DNA of 8,149 nucleotides from a bacterium SM23_31. Its GTDB lineage: Bacteria; SM23-31. Below the pieces are notes generated by a model. The model made no database searches, was not told where the DNA came from, and saw nothing but the letters and a program-made list of their open reading frames with translations. The position numbers were made by a program, and so were the translations under genes. Each line of letters starts with the position of its first letter. The first letter of the stretch is position 1. The DNA is taken from NCBI GenBank assembly GCA_001304035.1, contig LJUD01000290.1:1-8149 (forward strand), read 5' to 3'. Of this stretch, positions 1 through 7,030 are shown piece by piece.

Positions 1-4
1 AGTT

Positions 5-12
5 CCTCCTTA
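5..12 (-). promoter_or_regulatory. Candidate Shine-Dalgarno of a divergent gene off the left edge
   Basis: Read on the minus strand, these bases are TAAGGAGG, a full-length match to the anti-Shine-Dalgarno end of 16S rRNA. Four more bases remain before the window edge, so a start codon would lie just outside. The roughly 100 bp between this site and the start at 114 would then be a divergent promoter region. The neighbouring gene itself is not visible, so this is inference from one strong motif. Confidence 0.4.
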
Positions 13-103
13 CATTGGGTGACCTAAGTTTAACAATTTATCGGAGAAACCACAACTTATTTCTACATGCCATTTGTCCAGTTTTAAAAAAAACAGTACA
101 AAT

Positions 104-108
104 AGGAG
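104..108 (+). promoter_or_regulatory. Ribosome binding site that fixes the metallophosphoesterase start
   Basis: AGGAG lies five bases before the ATG at 114. This favours that ATG over the in-frame ATG at 15, because only the later start puts a signal peptide at the N-terminus. Confidence 0.7.
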
Positions 109-113
109 TTATC

Positions 114-1310
114 ATGAAACAAAAAAAGCAAATATTTATTTCTATTGTTTTTATCGGCATTTTATTAATTTGTCATAACCTTGTAATCGGTCAAGACTCT
201 CTGGACATTACCCATGGTCCTTATTTACTGGAGCCCGGTGAAAATTCCATAACGGTCGTTTGGTTCACCAGCAAAAAATGTGTTTCATGGGTTGAATACG
301 GGACAGGTGAAAATTTACAGAGTTTTCCTACGTACGGGAGCGTGGTTCAGACCGCAGTCAGCAGCCGTCACGGATTGATTGATGCGTATACAAACGCTCA
401 TAAGATACGTATTGATGGATTAGAATCCGGACAAAAATATAGATACCGTCTTTTCTCAAAGGAAATCGTGCAATTCAAGCCGTACGAAGTTACGTTTGGC
501 GGCAGCATTGCAAGCGGCGTTTATCAATTTGAAACTCTCGATACAAAAAAAGCGGCATTTTCATTTGGAGTAGTCACCGATATACATGGAAGTTCAGCGA
601 GACTGGATACTTTGCTGCAGACGTTTTCATGGAACGGTATAGATATGATGTTCTATGCCGGAGATTGTTTAGATTGGTTTGAAGATGAAAAGCAGATATT
701 TGAGGGATTTCTCGATGTAAGTGTTGACCGGTTTGCGAAAGAAATTCCTTTGATATATGTCAGGGGAAACCATGAGACAAGGGGTAATTTTGCTCGAAAC
801 TTAATGGACTATTTCCCTCACTCAAGCGGGCGGTTCTATTATTCTTTTGATCATGGTCCCGTCCACTTTATTATACTGGATTCCGGTGAAGATAAACCCG
901 ATTCACATGCAGTATATGCAGGTCTGGTTGATTTTGACCGCTACCGTGATGAACAGGCGGCGTGGTTGAAAGAAGATATTCAAAGCGAATCTTTTAAAAA
1001 AGCGTTGTACAAAGTTGTATTTTCTCATATGCCGCCTGATGAAGACAGCAGGGGATATGGAGAACAGTATCTGGGGAAGGTATGGACTCCAATTTTAAAT
1101 GAAGCAGACATTGATCTTTTACTCTGCGGTCATAAGCACCGTTTTTCCCGGATTGAACCTATTGAAGGAAAAAATAAGTATCCCATTTTGATATTGGGAA
1201 GAGATATGATTATAAAAGCCGATGTTTCACAAGAACGGATTAGTGGAGTCATAACACGCAGCAATGGTGATGTATTGGATAGATTCTCAATCCTGCCGAA
1301 AAATAAATAA
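114..1310 (+). CDS. Secreted metallophosphoesterase with purple acid phosphatase-like N-terminal domain
   Basis: Predicted exported phosphoesterase of 398 residues. Residues 1-27 form a signal peptide: a lysine-rich start, a hydrophobic core (about 8-24), and likely cleavage near Gly26-Gln27. Residues about 32-139 resemble the beta-sandwich (Fn3-like) domain that precedes the catalytic domain in purple acid phosphatases. The rest is a calcineurin-like metallophosphoesterase domain with all its metal-binding blocks visible: D156-x-H158, GD at 183-184, GNHE at 218-221, the histidine of FSHMPP (H305), and GHKH at 339-342. Such enzymes use two metal ions to hydrolyse phosphomono- or diesters; the substrate cannot be predicted. 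It lies 153 bp before the sulfatase gene on the same strand, so shared transcription is possible but not shown. An upstream in-frame start at 15 would add 33 residues and bury the signal peptide; I reject it. Confidence 0.88.
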   Translation: MKQKKQIFISIVFIGILLICHNLVIGQDSLDITHGPYLLEPGENSITVVWFTSKKCVSWVEYGTGENLQSFPTYGSVVQTAVSSRHGLIDAYTNAHKIRIDGLESGQKYRYRLFSKEIVQFKPYEVTFGGSIASGVYQFETLDTKKAAFSFGVVTDIHGSSARLDTLLQTFSWNGIDMMFYAGDCLDWFEDEKQIFEGFLDVSVDRFAKEIPLIYVRGNHETRGNFARNLMDYFPHSSGRFYYSFDHGPVHFIILDSGEDKPDSHAVYAGLVDFDRYRDEQAAWLKEDIQSESFKKALYKVVFSHMPPDEDSRGYGEQYLGKVWTPILNEADIDLLLCGHKHRFSRIEPIEGKNKYPILILGRDMIIKADVSQERISGVITRSNGDVLDRFSILPKNK

Positions 1311-1371
1311 ACAATTTCGGGATATTTTCATTACGGGATTGTAATTCGGGAATTGGTTTAATCCTATTGAG

Positions 1372-1393
1372 GGAAATCATTTTTGTTATTTCC
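1372..1393 (+). other. Inverted repeat between phosphoesterase and sulfatase genes
   Basis: GGAAAT at 1372-1377 pairs with ATTTCC at 1388-1393 around a ten-base loop. No clean T tract follows, so it is a weak terminator candidate at best; it may equally be a protein-binding site or chance. The rest of the 153-bp gap shows no gene. Confidence 0.25.
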
Positions 1394-1448
1394 GGTCATT
1401 TAACTTTTTATAAAAACATAACATGCGATAATCCGGTACGGTCATTTA
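1393..1448 (+). repeat. Ten-base direct repeat upstream of the sulfatase gene
   Basis: CGGTCATTTA occurs at 1393-1402 and again at 1439-1448, a spacing of 46 bp start to start. The second copy ends just before the sulfatase ribosome binding site (AGGAG, 1455-1459). Two copies on one face of a short promoter region could be an operator, but the match is short and could be chance. Confidence 0.25.
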
Positions 1449-1463
1449 TTTGAGAGGAGAAAA

Positions 1464-2942
1464 ATGTATTTACCGTGCAATCGTCGTGATTTTTTAAAAA
1501 CTTTAGGTTTGGGTGCTGCGGCATTAGCTGGTTCAGGAGCACTGTTTTCCTGTTCACGATATTCTGCGGATAAAAAGCTGAATTACATAATAATTAATGT
1601 CGATGATTTGGGCTGGACGGACGTGGCGTGTTTCGGCAGTCGTTATTACGAGACGCCCAATATTGACCGGCTTGCTGCACAGGGTGTCAAATTTACCAAC
1701 GCTTATGCTGCATGTGCTGTGTGTTCTCCGACACGGGCATCGATAATGACCGGTCGCTATCCGGCAAGGATTGGTGTTACTGACTGGATTCACCATCTCG
1801 ACGCCGAGGCGGTAAAAGCCCTCGAATCGGGGAAAAATCCTGTAGAATATATTGGGGAAAGAAACAGACAGCTTCTGTGCCCCCCGAATCCGTACTGGAT
1901 GGAACTGGATGAAATTACTATTGCTGAAGTTTTGAAATCCGCCGGGTATGTTACATGTCATGTAGGGAAATGGCACCTGGGATTTGAATCCTGGTTCCCG
2001 GATATGCAGGGATTTGAAATCAATATCGGGGGTACTGAAATAGGTCAGCCCCCCACTTATTTTGATCCGTACTATTTAAGTGAGCTGAGACCAAATATTG
2101 CAACGCTTCCGCCGCGAAGAGAAGGCGAATACCTCACAGACCGTGAGAGTGATGAAGCTGTAAACTTTATCAGAAATCATGCAAGCCGGCACTTTTTTCT
2201 TAATATGTGCCACTATGCCGTCCATACGCCTCTTCAAGCAAAAAGAGAACTTTATGACAAGTATAAAAACAAGAAACCAACGAATCACAAGAATCCGACG
2301 TATGCGGCGATGATTGAAAGCGTCGACCAGGCGGTTGGACGTATTTTGGATATACTTGACGAGTTGAAGCTGAGCGATCGAACCGTTATTATTTTTACCT
2401 CTGATAACGGCGGATTACTGGAGTTTTCTACGGATAATGCTCCGCTCCGTGCCGGAAAAGGTTACCCGTACGAAGGCGGCATACGCGTTCCTCTGATTAT
2501 TCGCTGGACTGGTGTGGTTGATGCAGGTACAGTCTGCAGCCTTCCGGTTACAAGCGTTGATTATTTTCCGACTATATGCGAATCTGCCGGATTGAGTCTT
2601 CCCGTTGACCGGGCTGTCGATGGAGAAAGTATAATACCGTTGTTAAAACAGACCGGCTCGCTGAAACGTGATGCAATTTTCTGGCATTTTCCTCATTACC
2701 GCGGGAGAGATGTCGTACCGTACAGCATTATCAGAAAAGGCGGCTGGAAATTGATAAAACAGTATGAAAGTAAAACTTTTGAATTATTTAATTTAGAGGA
2801 TGATCTCAGCGAAAAGGAAGACCTGTCAGGTAGAATGCCTGAAAAGGTAAAGGAACTTGATGCCGAGTTGACCGCCTGGCTTAAAGAAACGGGCGCTAAA
2901 CTGCCGAGGAAAAATCCCGAATATAATCCCGGTGCAAAATAA
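1464..2942 (+). CDS. Tat-exported sulfatase lipoprotein, formylglycine (Cys-type) class
   Basis: Arylsulfatase-family hydrolase of 492 residues, expected to remove sulfate from a sulfated substrate outside the cytoplasm. The N-terminus carries a twin-arginine signal (NRRDFLK, residues 6-12), a hydrophobic segment rich in Gly, Ala and Leu, and a lipobox-like LFSC ending at C30. It is therefore probably a Tat-exported lipoprotein, although Phe at -2 is atypical. Catalytic features: D47 and D48 for calcium, the CSPTR motif at 87-91 whose C87 should become formylglycine, GKWHLG at 168-173 (K169, H171), H254, SDNGG at 313-317 (D314, N315), and K332. Length is normal and no catalytic block is missing. 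AGGAG at 1455-1459 supports the ATG. The adjacent maturase gene is the expected modifying partner. The sulfated substrate and subfamily cannot be assigned by eye. Some related enzymes cleave phosphonate or phosphate esters, a less likely alternative. Confidence 0.93.
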   Translation: MYLPCNRRDFLKTLGLGAAALAGSGALFSCSRYSADKKLNYIIINVDDLGWTDVACFGSRYYETPNIDRLAAQGVKFTNAYAACAVCSPTRASIMTGRYPARIGVTDWIHHLDAEAVKALESGKNPVEYIGERNRQLLCPPNPYWMELDEITIAEVLKSAGYVTCHVGKWHLGFESWFPDMQGFEINIGGTEIGQPPTYFDPYYLSELRPNIATLPPRREGEYLTDRESDEAVNFIRNHASRHFFLNMCHYAVHTPLQAKRELYDKYKNKKPTNHKNPTYAAMIESVDQAVGRILDILDELKLSDRTVIIFTSDNGGLLEFSTDNAPLRAGKGYPYEGGIRVPLIIRWTGVVDAGTVCSLPVTSVDYFPTICESAGLSLPVDRAVDGESIIPLLKQTGSLKRDAIFWHFPHYRGRDVVPYSIIRKGGWKLIKQYESKTFELFNLEDDLSEKEDLSGRMPEKVKELDAELTAWLKETGAKLPRKNPEYNPGAK

Positions 2943-2997
2943 AACAAGATTCACCTCCAAATGTCGTAACCATCGGCAATATTCTGATGCTGTAATT

Positions 2998-3001
2998 AGG
3001 G
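2998..3001 (+). promoter_or_regulatory. Ribosome binding site favouring the ATG at 3011 for the maturase
   Basis: AGGG ends nine bases before the ATG at 3011. The in-frame TTG at 3002 directly abuts this motif and could not use it, so ATG 3011 is the better start. Confidence 0.5.
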
Positions 3002-3010
3002 TTGTGGTAT

Positions 3011-4060
3011 ATGCTTTCTGTTCAGAAAAAACTTAATTCTGTTCTGGTCAAACCTGCCGGACCCGATTGCAATATGACATGTACGTATTGTTTTTATTTA
3101 GAAAAATCAAAGCTGTTTTCTGATACAAAAACGCATCGGATGAATGAAAATATTTTAGAAGAAATGATTAGGCAGGTAATGTCGCAAGGTGAGCAGCATA
3201 TATCTTTTGGATGGCAGGGTGGAGAACCGACTCTGATGGATTTGGCATTCTTTGAGAAAGCGGTAGAGCTTCAGCAGCGCTATGGTCGCAGCCAGTATGT
3301 CGGCAACGGACTTCAAACCAACGGTATTCTAATAGATAAAAAGTGGGCGGCTTTTTTAAAAAAGTACAATTTCTTGGTGGGATTGTCTCTGGATGGTCCC
3401 GAACATATTCATAACCGCTACCGGTTTCTGCGGAGTGGCAGGGGTTCCTGGGAACAGGTAGTTGACCGGGCTAAGCTCCTGATGGATTCCGGTGTGGAAG
3501 TAAACGCCTTAACCGTCCTGAATGATTACTCGGTTCAATTTCCCGAGGAGGTTTATAACTATCATAAATCGCTTGGTTTGAATTATATGCAGTTTATCCC
3601 GTGCGTTGAATTAGATCCCGAAAATCCAAAACAGACTGCATGTTTTTCGGTCTCACCCGAAAAATATGGTGAATTTTTATGTAAATCGTTTGATTTATGG
3701 CATGCCGACTTTGCCGGGAATACGCCAACCACGTCGATTCGCTATTTTGATTCGGTCTTTTATAATTATGTGGATTTGCTTCCGCCTGAATGCACATTAT
3801 TAAATAGATGCGGAATTTATGTTGCCGTAGAGCACAACGGTGATGTGTATTCGTGTGATTTTTTTGTCGCACCCGAATGGAAACTCGGCAACGTTATGCA
3901 AAACAACTTAATAGATTTGCTCAATTCTAATCGTCAAAACGAATTTGCTCAAATGAAGACGGCGCTTTCTATTGATTGTAAGGAATGCCGGTGGCTGCGA
4001 TACTGTTGGGGAGGTTGTATAAAAGACCGTTTGCATAATCCCGTGGTTCAGGAACGTTGA
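3011..4060 (+). CDS. Anaerobic sulfatase-maturating radical SAM enzyme, C-terminally truncated
   Basis: Radical SAM/SPASM protein of the anaerobic sulfatase maturase (anSME) family, 349 residues from this ATG. The family oxidises the sulfatase active-site Cys or Ser to formylglycine in the cytoplasm. Visible are the radical SAM motif C20-x3-C24-x2-C27, GGEP at 70-73, and the auxiliary-cluster cysteines C261, C267, C282 and C323, C326, C332, C336. Their spacing equals that recalled for Clostridium perfringens anSME (255, 261, 276, 317, 320, 326, 330). D283, next to C282, matches the proposed catalytic Asp277. The last ligand, Cys348 in C. perfringens (in an NYLC-like motif), should be residue 354 here, but the frame ends at 349. 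A SEC-C motif follows in another frame (4057-4152). The gene may therefore be damaged, or encode a maturase with an altered second auxiliary cluster. It lies 68 bp after the sulfatase stop, the classic pairing. Confidence 0.88.
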   Translation: MLSVQKKLNSVLVKPAGPDCNMTCTYCFYLEKSKLFSDTKTHRMNENILEEMIRQVMSQGEQHISFGWQGGEPTLMDLAFFEKAVELQQRYGRSQYVGNGLQTNGILIDKKWAAFLKKYNFLVGLSLDGPEHIHNRYRFLRSGRGSWEQVVDRAKLLMDSGVEVNALTVLNDYSVQFPEEVYNYHKSLGLNYMQFIPCVELDPENPKQTACFSVSPEKYGEFLCKSFDLWHADFAGNTPTTSIRYFDSVFYNYVDLLPPECTLLNRCGIYVAVEHNGDVYSCDFFVAPEWKLGNVMQNNLIDLLNSNRQNEFAQMKTALSIDCKECRWLRYCWGGCIKDRLHNPVVQER

Positions 4061-4152
4061 GCCCCGAAATAAAAAGAAAAGCCGGTCGTAATGATCCCTG
4101 TCCGTGCGGCAGCGGGAAAAAATATAAAAAATGCTGTGAGAATGTTTCTTAA
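4057..4152 (+). pseudogene. Out-of-frame SEC-C zinc-binding motif, probable detached maturase C-terminus
   Basis: This frame encodes a Lys/Arg-rich stretch, then GRNDPCPCGSGKKYKKCC, a near-perfect SEC-C motif (CxC...CC zinc ligands, as at the SecA C-terminus), then four residues and a stop. The frame is open only from 4039 (stop at 4036-4038) and differs from the maturase frame by a shift that the loss of 3n+1 bases would explain. A TTG at 4057 overlaps the maturase TGA, so a 31-residue product made by translational coupling is formally possible, but there is no ATG and no clear ribosome binding site. SEC-C tails occur on various proteins, and I recall them on some sulfatase maturases. The likeliest reading is the severed tail of the preceding gene. 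The motif is certain; its status is not. Confidence 0.7.
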
Positions 4153-4187
4153 AAAAATGGTTTATTACGCTAAAAAAATTGAATTTT

Positions 4188-4192
4188 AGGGA
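4188..4192 (+). promoter_or_regulatory. Ribosome binding site favouring the ATG at 4197 for the EEP hydrolase
   Basis: AGGGA lies just before the ATG at 4197, with a short spacing of four to five bases. The in-frame TTG at 4179 lies upstream of this motif and would add six residues before the signal peptide, so the ATG is preferred. Confidence 0.5.
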
Positions 4193-4196
4193 AATA

Positions 4197-5000
4197 ATGA
4201 AGGTAAGCTTAGGAATTTTTACAAATCGGCTGGTAACGCTGGCGGCAGTCTGTCTCATTCTGACGGTCGCTGTGGTAAGTGCTTCGTATGCCCAAAAAAT
4301 TACTAATCAGCCGCAGCTGCGCGTGCTCACTTATAATATTCACCACGGGGAAGCTATGGACGGGAAGTTCGATTATGAGCGCCTTGCCCGGGTGATTACC
4401 GATCTCAAATCCGATGTCGTTGCACTGCAGGAAGTTGATCGTAAGACGCGCCGGTCGAGCGGCGTCGATCAGGCGGAACTCCTTGGCAAACTTACAGGAA
4501 TGAATTCGGCGTTCGGAAATGCAATGTATTTTCAGGATGGAGAATATGGTGAGGCGCTGCTTTCCCGCTTTCCGATGGAAGAAATCAAAGCTCACCATTT
4601 GCCGTTCCGTCCGGGACAGGAGCCGAGAACCGCTCTTGCTGCACGGATTAAACCCGGTAACGGACTGCCCGAGTTCGTATTTGTCGGGACACACTTGTGC
4701 CACCAGAGCGAGGCAACGCGCACTGAACAGGCTCAGCAGATTAATAGGCTGTTTCCGGCAAAAGAGGGGCTGCCCATCATCCTTGTCGGCGATCTGAATT
4801 CACGCAGAGGCAGTGACGCAATGAATGAACTGCTTGTTGAGCGGTGGGTAGACGCAACGGCGCCGGAGTCGAGGATCGATTACATTCTTTTGCGCATCGG
4901 CGACCCGTGGCGTATTGTCGAAGTAAAAATTATCGATGAAAGAGTCGTTTCCGACCATCGCCCCGTGTTGGCAGTATTGGAATGGCAGGGAAGCCGGTAA
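4197..5000 (+). CDS. Secreted endonuclease/exonuclease/phosphatase (EEP) family hydrolase
   Basis: Metal-dependent phosphoesterase of the EEP (DNase I-like) superfamily, 267 residues. Residues 1-32 look like a cleavable signal peptide: basic start, hydrophobic core about 12-28, likely cleavage after ASYA at 29-32. The superfamily blocks are all present: N47 in TYNIHHG, E79 in QEVD, H166 in GTHL, GDLN at 198-201 (D199, N201), D228 in RIDYI, and SDH at 252-254. Length is typical of a single-domain member. Related exported proteins act on phosphodiesters ranging from nucleic acids to phospholipids, and the sequence does not say which. The gene follows the maturase/SEC-C region by 44 bp and precedes the symporter by 67 bp. 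By hand count over four 60-base lines its GC is about 57%, against about 43% in two sampled lines of the phosphoesterase gene, so it may have a different origin. Confidence 0.87.
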   Translation: MKVSLGIFTNRLVTLAAVCLILTVAVVSASYAQKITNQPQLRVLTYNIHHGEAMDGKFDYERLARVITDLKSDVVALQEVDRKTRRSSGVDQAELLGKLTGMNSAFGNAMYFQDGEYGEALLSRFPMEEIKAHHLPFRPGQEPRTALAARIKPGNGLPEFVFVGTHLCHQSEATRTEQAQQINRLFPAKEGLPIILVGDLNSRRGSDAMNELLVERWVDATAPESRIDYILLRIGDPWRIVEVKIIDERVVSDHRPVLAVLEWQGSR

Positions 5001-5067
5001 TTCAAGACTTTGAAACGAAATTGCTGTCTTAAATAAACATAGCTATTATGGAAAAGTATGGTGACCC

Positions 5068-6582
5068 ATGGACGTTTTTACTACTAACTTCGGTACGATT
5101 GACTGGATCATTGTATTGGTTTACATTTGTATTCCTGTTGTAATTGGCATATTAGTCAGAAAATATGTCCGCCAGTTGAGTGATTTTATTGTTGCAGGCC
5201 GTTCGCTGAGGCTGTTTATTGCAATCGCCACTATGACCGGGACTGAATTAGGTCTTGTTACCGTGATGTATAATGCGGAGATGGGATTCTTACACGGATT
5301 TTCTGCATTTCATATAGCAGTTATCGAATTCTCCTGTATTCTGGCAATTGGATTAACCGGATTTATCGTTTATAGATTGCGGCAAAAGAAAGTCATGACA
5401 ATCCCGGAGTTCTATGAAGAACGATTCGGGAGGAAAGTACGTATTGTCGGAGGGACTATATTAGCACTGGGCGGTATTCTCAACATGGGTCTTTTCCTTC
5501 AGGCGGGCGCACGCTTTATGATGGGCGTAACCGGGTACAGTAATCCTGCAGGGCTTCAGCTTTTCATGTCGGTCATGTTGATCATGGTACTAATTTATAC
5601 TGTTCTGGGAGGAATGGTGTCGGTTGTTTTGAATGATTTTTTACAATTTGTTGTTTTATCAATCGGCATGTTGATCGGTTGTTATTTTATTATTGTTAAA
5701 ATCGGATGGGGAAGTCTCTTTGAAGTACCAGCCCCGGTCGATACCGGCTCCTGGTTCAATCCGGTTGCAAAGGGTTCCGAGTTAGGTCCGATTTATGTTA
5801 TTTTTATGGTAGTACTGAGTCTGTCTGCCGGTGCTTTATGGCAGTCGGGAACGCTCCGGGCATTGTCGGCAAAATCCCCTAAAGTTGCCAAGCAGCTTTA
5901 TACATGGAGTTCCATCTCGTATATGGCGCGCAGGGTCATTCCTATGTTCTGGGGAATATCCGCTTTTATTTTTGTATCTCAGACACCACAATTATTAGCT
6001 GCATTCCAGGGACCGGAACCGCTGAATTCTCAATTTGGTATGCCTATTTTTCTCGCCAAGGTGATCCCGAGTGGATTTTTAGGATTATTGGCTGCAGGAA
6101 TGTTTGCCGCATTTATGTCAACCCATGATAGTTATTTGCTGAGCTGGAGTTCTGTAATAACGCAAGATATTATAGCGCCTTTAAAGAAAAACAGACTGTC
6201 CGACACAATGCGCCTTCTAATAACACGAATATCGATTGTTTGTATAGGACTGTTCCTGCTGATATGGGGGCTCTGGTTTGAAGCTCCGGTATCACTCTGG
6301 AATTACATGGCGGTCACCGGAACAATCTATCTGGCTGGAGCTTTTACCGTAGTAGTTGCAGGATTATACTGGAAAAAAGCCAGTACGACCGGTGCAATGA
6401 TCGCATTGTTTGCAGGGCTGCTCGCAATTTTAGGGATCGGTCCCTGGACACAAGGCGAAAATGTTTCATGGTATTTGACTGATAAATTCTTTGGAGTTAC
6501 GGCTTTTATTATCGCATTTTTAGGTATGGTTGTCGGCTCTTATCTTTTTCCGGACAAACAAAAATTAAAGGAAGCGGGCTAA
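5068..6582 (+). CDS. Sodium:solute symporter (SSS) family transporter
   Basis: Polytopic inner-membrane transporter of 504 residues, a normal length for SSS proteins, with about 13 hydrophobic segments starting at residues 12-30. Family hallmarks seen: TIPEFYEERFG at 111-121, YTVLGGM at 177-183 followed by ND at 189-190 and Q193, and a late segment with STHDS at 351-355. The serine/threonine pair in that last segment corresponds to the region of the Na2 sodium site in LeuT-fold symporters. It should import an organic solute with Na+. The substrate is unknown; neighbouring exported ester hydrolases suggest a desulfated or dephosphorylated product. The ribosome binding site is weak (GGTGA at 5060-5064, close to the ATG), but the start gives the usual N-terminus. 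The stop codon overlaps the next gene's start by one base (TAATG), implying translational coupling. Confidence 0.92.
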   Translation: MDVFTTNFGTIDWIIVLVYICIPVVIGILVRKYVRQLSDFIVAGRSLRLFIAIATMTGTELGLVTVMYNAEMGFLHGFSAFHIAVIEFSCILAIGLTGFIVYRLRQKKVMTIPEFYEERFGRKVRIVGGTILALGGILNMGLFLQAGARFMMGVTGYSNPAGLQLFMSVMLIMVLIYTVLGGMVSVVLNDFLQFVVLSIGMLIGCYFIIVKIGWGSLFEVPAPVDTGSWFNPVAKGSELGPIYVIFMVVLSLSAGALWQSGTLRALSAKSPKVAKQLYTWSSISYMARRVIPMFWGISAFIFVSQTPQLLAAFQGPEPLNSQFGMPIFLAKVIPSGFLGLLAAGMFAAFMSTHDSYLLSWSSVITQDIIAPLKKNRLSDTMRLLITRISIVCIGLFLLIWGLWFEAPVSLWNYMAVTGTIYLAGAFTVVVAGLYWKKASTTGAMIALFAGLLAILGIGPWTQGENVSWYLTDKFFGVTAFIIAFLGMVVGSYLFPDKQKLKEAG

Positions 6583-6728
6583 TGAACTGGGAATTTTTAT
6601 GGAAGTTTATTTTAATTTTCACTCTTTCTACATATTCGGTCCTTGTCGTCATTGTGTTTTTCGGTGGCTTGAAAAATATCGTTGACATGTTAAAAGACCT
6701 CAAGATGCCAGCCGACCAATCTGAATGA
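6582..6728 (+). CDS. Single-helix small membrane protein, candidate symporter accessory subunit
   Basis: An open frame of 48 codons starting in the TAATG overlap with the symporter stop. AAAGGAAG at 6567-6574 is a good ribosome binding site. The product has one hydrophobic segment (about residues 8-28) and then a charged, probably amphipathic helix (about 31-41) containing four lysines. There is no signal cleavage site, so it should sit in the inner membrane with a short cytoplasmic tail. Small one-helix partners of SSS-type symporters are known as a class; this one fits in size, topology and position, but I do not recognise the exact sequence. The coupled start and the strong ribosome binding site argue against a chance frame. 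Confidence 0.72.
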   Translation: MNWEFLWKFILIFTLSTYSVLVVIVFFGGLKNIVDMLKDLKMPADQSE

Positions 6729-6744
6729 ACTTTGGTTTTTATAT

Positions 6745-6760
6745 AACCGTAATCGGTTTT
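6745..6760 (+). terminator. Weak terminator-like hairpin after the symporter operon
   Basis: AACCG pairs with CGGTT around a TAAT loop, and the 3' arm runs into TTTT before CCC. The five-pair stem and short T run make it weak. Its position, 17 bases after the small protein stop, is right for the end of the transcript. Confidence 0.35.
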
Positions 6761-7030
6761 CCCTGGCGATCCCGCTTAGCATGATTTATTTCGCCATTTG
6801 GAAAAATACAGGCAATTGTAAAAAAAATAGTAGGTTGGTAATCCGGAAAGTATATAGGATAATAAAAAAGTAATTCCCAGTAATTTTTAATTGATTTTGT
6901 TTTAAAATATAGTTATTTTAATAAAATTTTGGAAATTTTTACAGAAATTTGCATCGGACGCATGCTAATTGATTAATTTGTAATAACCGAGGGAATTTAT
7001 TGTATTTTTACTTAGCTGATTTCATATACA

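Noticed and set aside
1..14. CCTCCTTA at the left edge as the 3' end of a 16S rRNA gene
   Set aside because: A 16S end should read GGATCACCTCCTTA, and the preceding bases here are AGTT. A minus-strand ribosome binding site explains it better.
75..103. TTGTCC and TACAAA, 17 bases apart, as a promoter for the first gene
   Set aside because: Transcription would start at about the start codon and lose the ribosome binding site at 104-108.
15..113. Upstream N-terminal extension of the metallophosphoesterase from the ATG at 15
   Set aside because: It has no ribosome binding site and would place 33 residues before a clear signal peptide; the ATG at 114 has AGGAG at the right distance.
1554..1976. 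Long minus-strand open frame within the sulfatase gene
   Set aside because: It lies wholly inside the well-supported sulfatase gene, has no recognisable domain, and is best read as a shadow frame. The other minus-strand frames inside genes are the same.
4519..4797. Second + strand frame of 92 codons inside the EEP hydrolase gene
   Set aside because: It overlaps conserved EEP motifs in another frame and has an Arg/Cys-rich composition typical of a shadow in a GC-rich gene.
6781..6873. 30-codon frame in the gap after the small membrane protein
   Set aside because: There is no ribosome binding site, no hydrophobic segment or motif, and a lysine-rich composition expected from AT-rich noncoding DNA.
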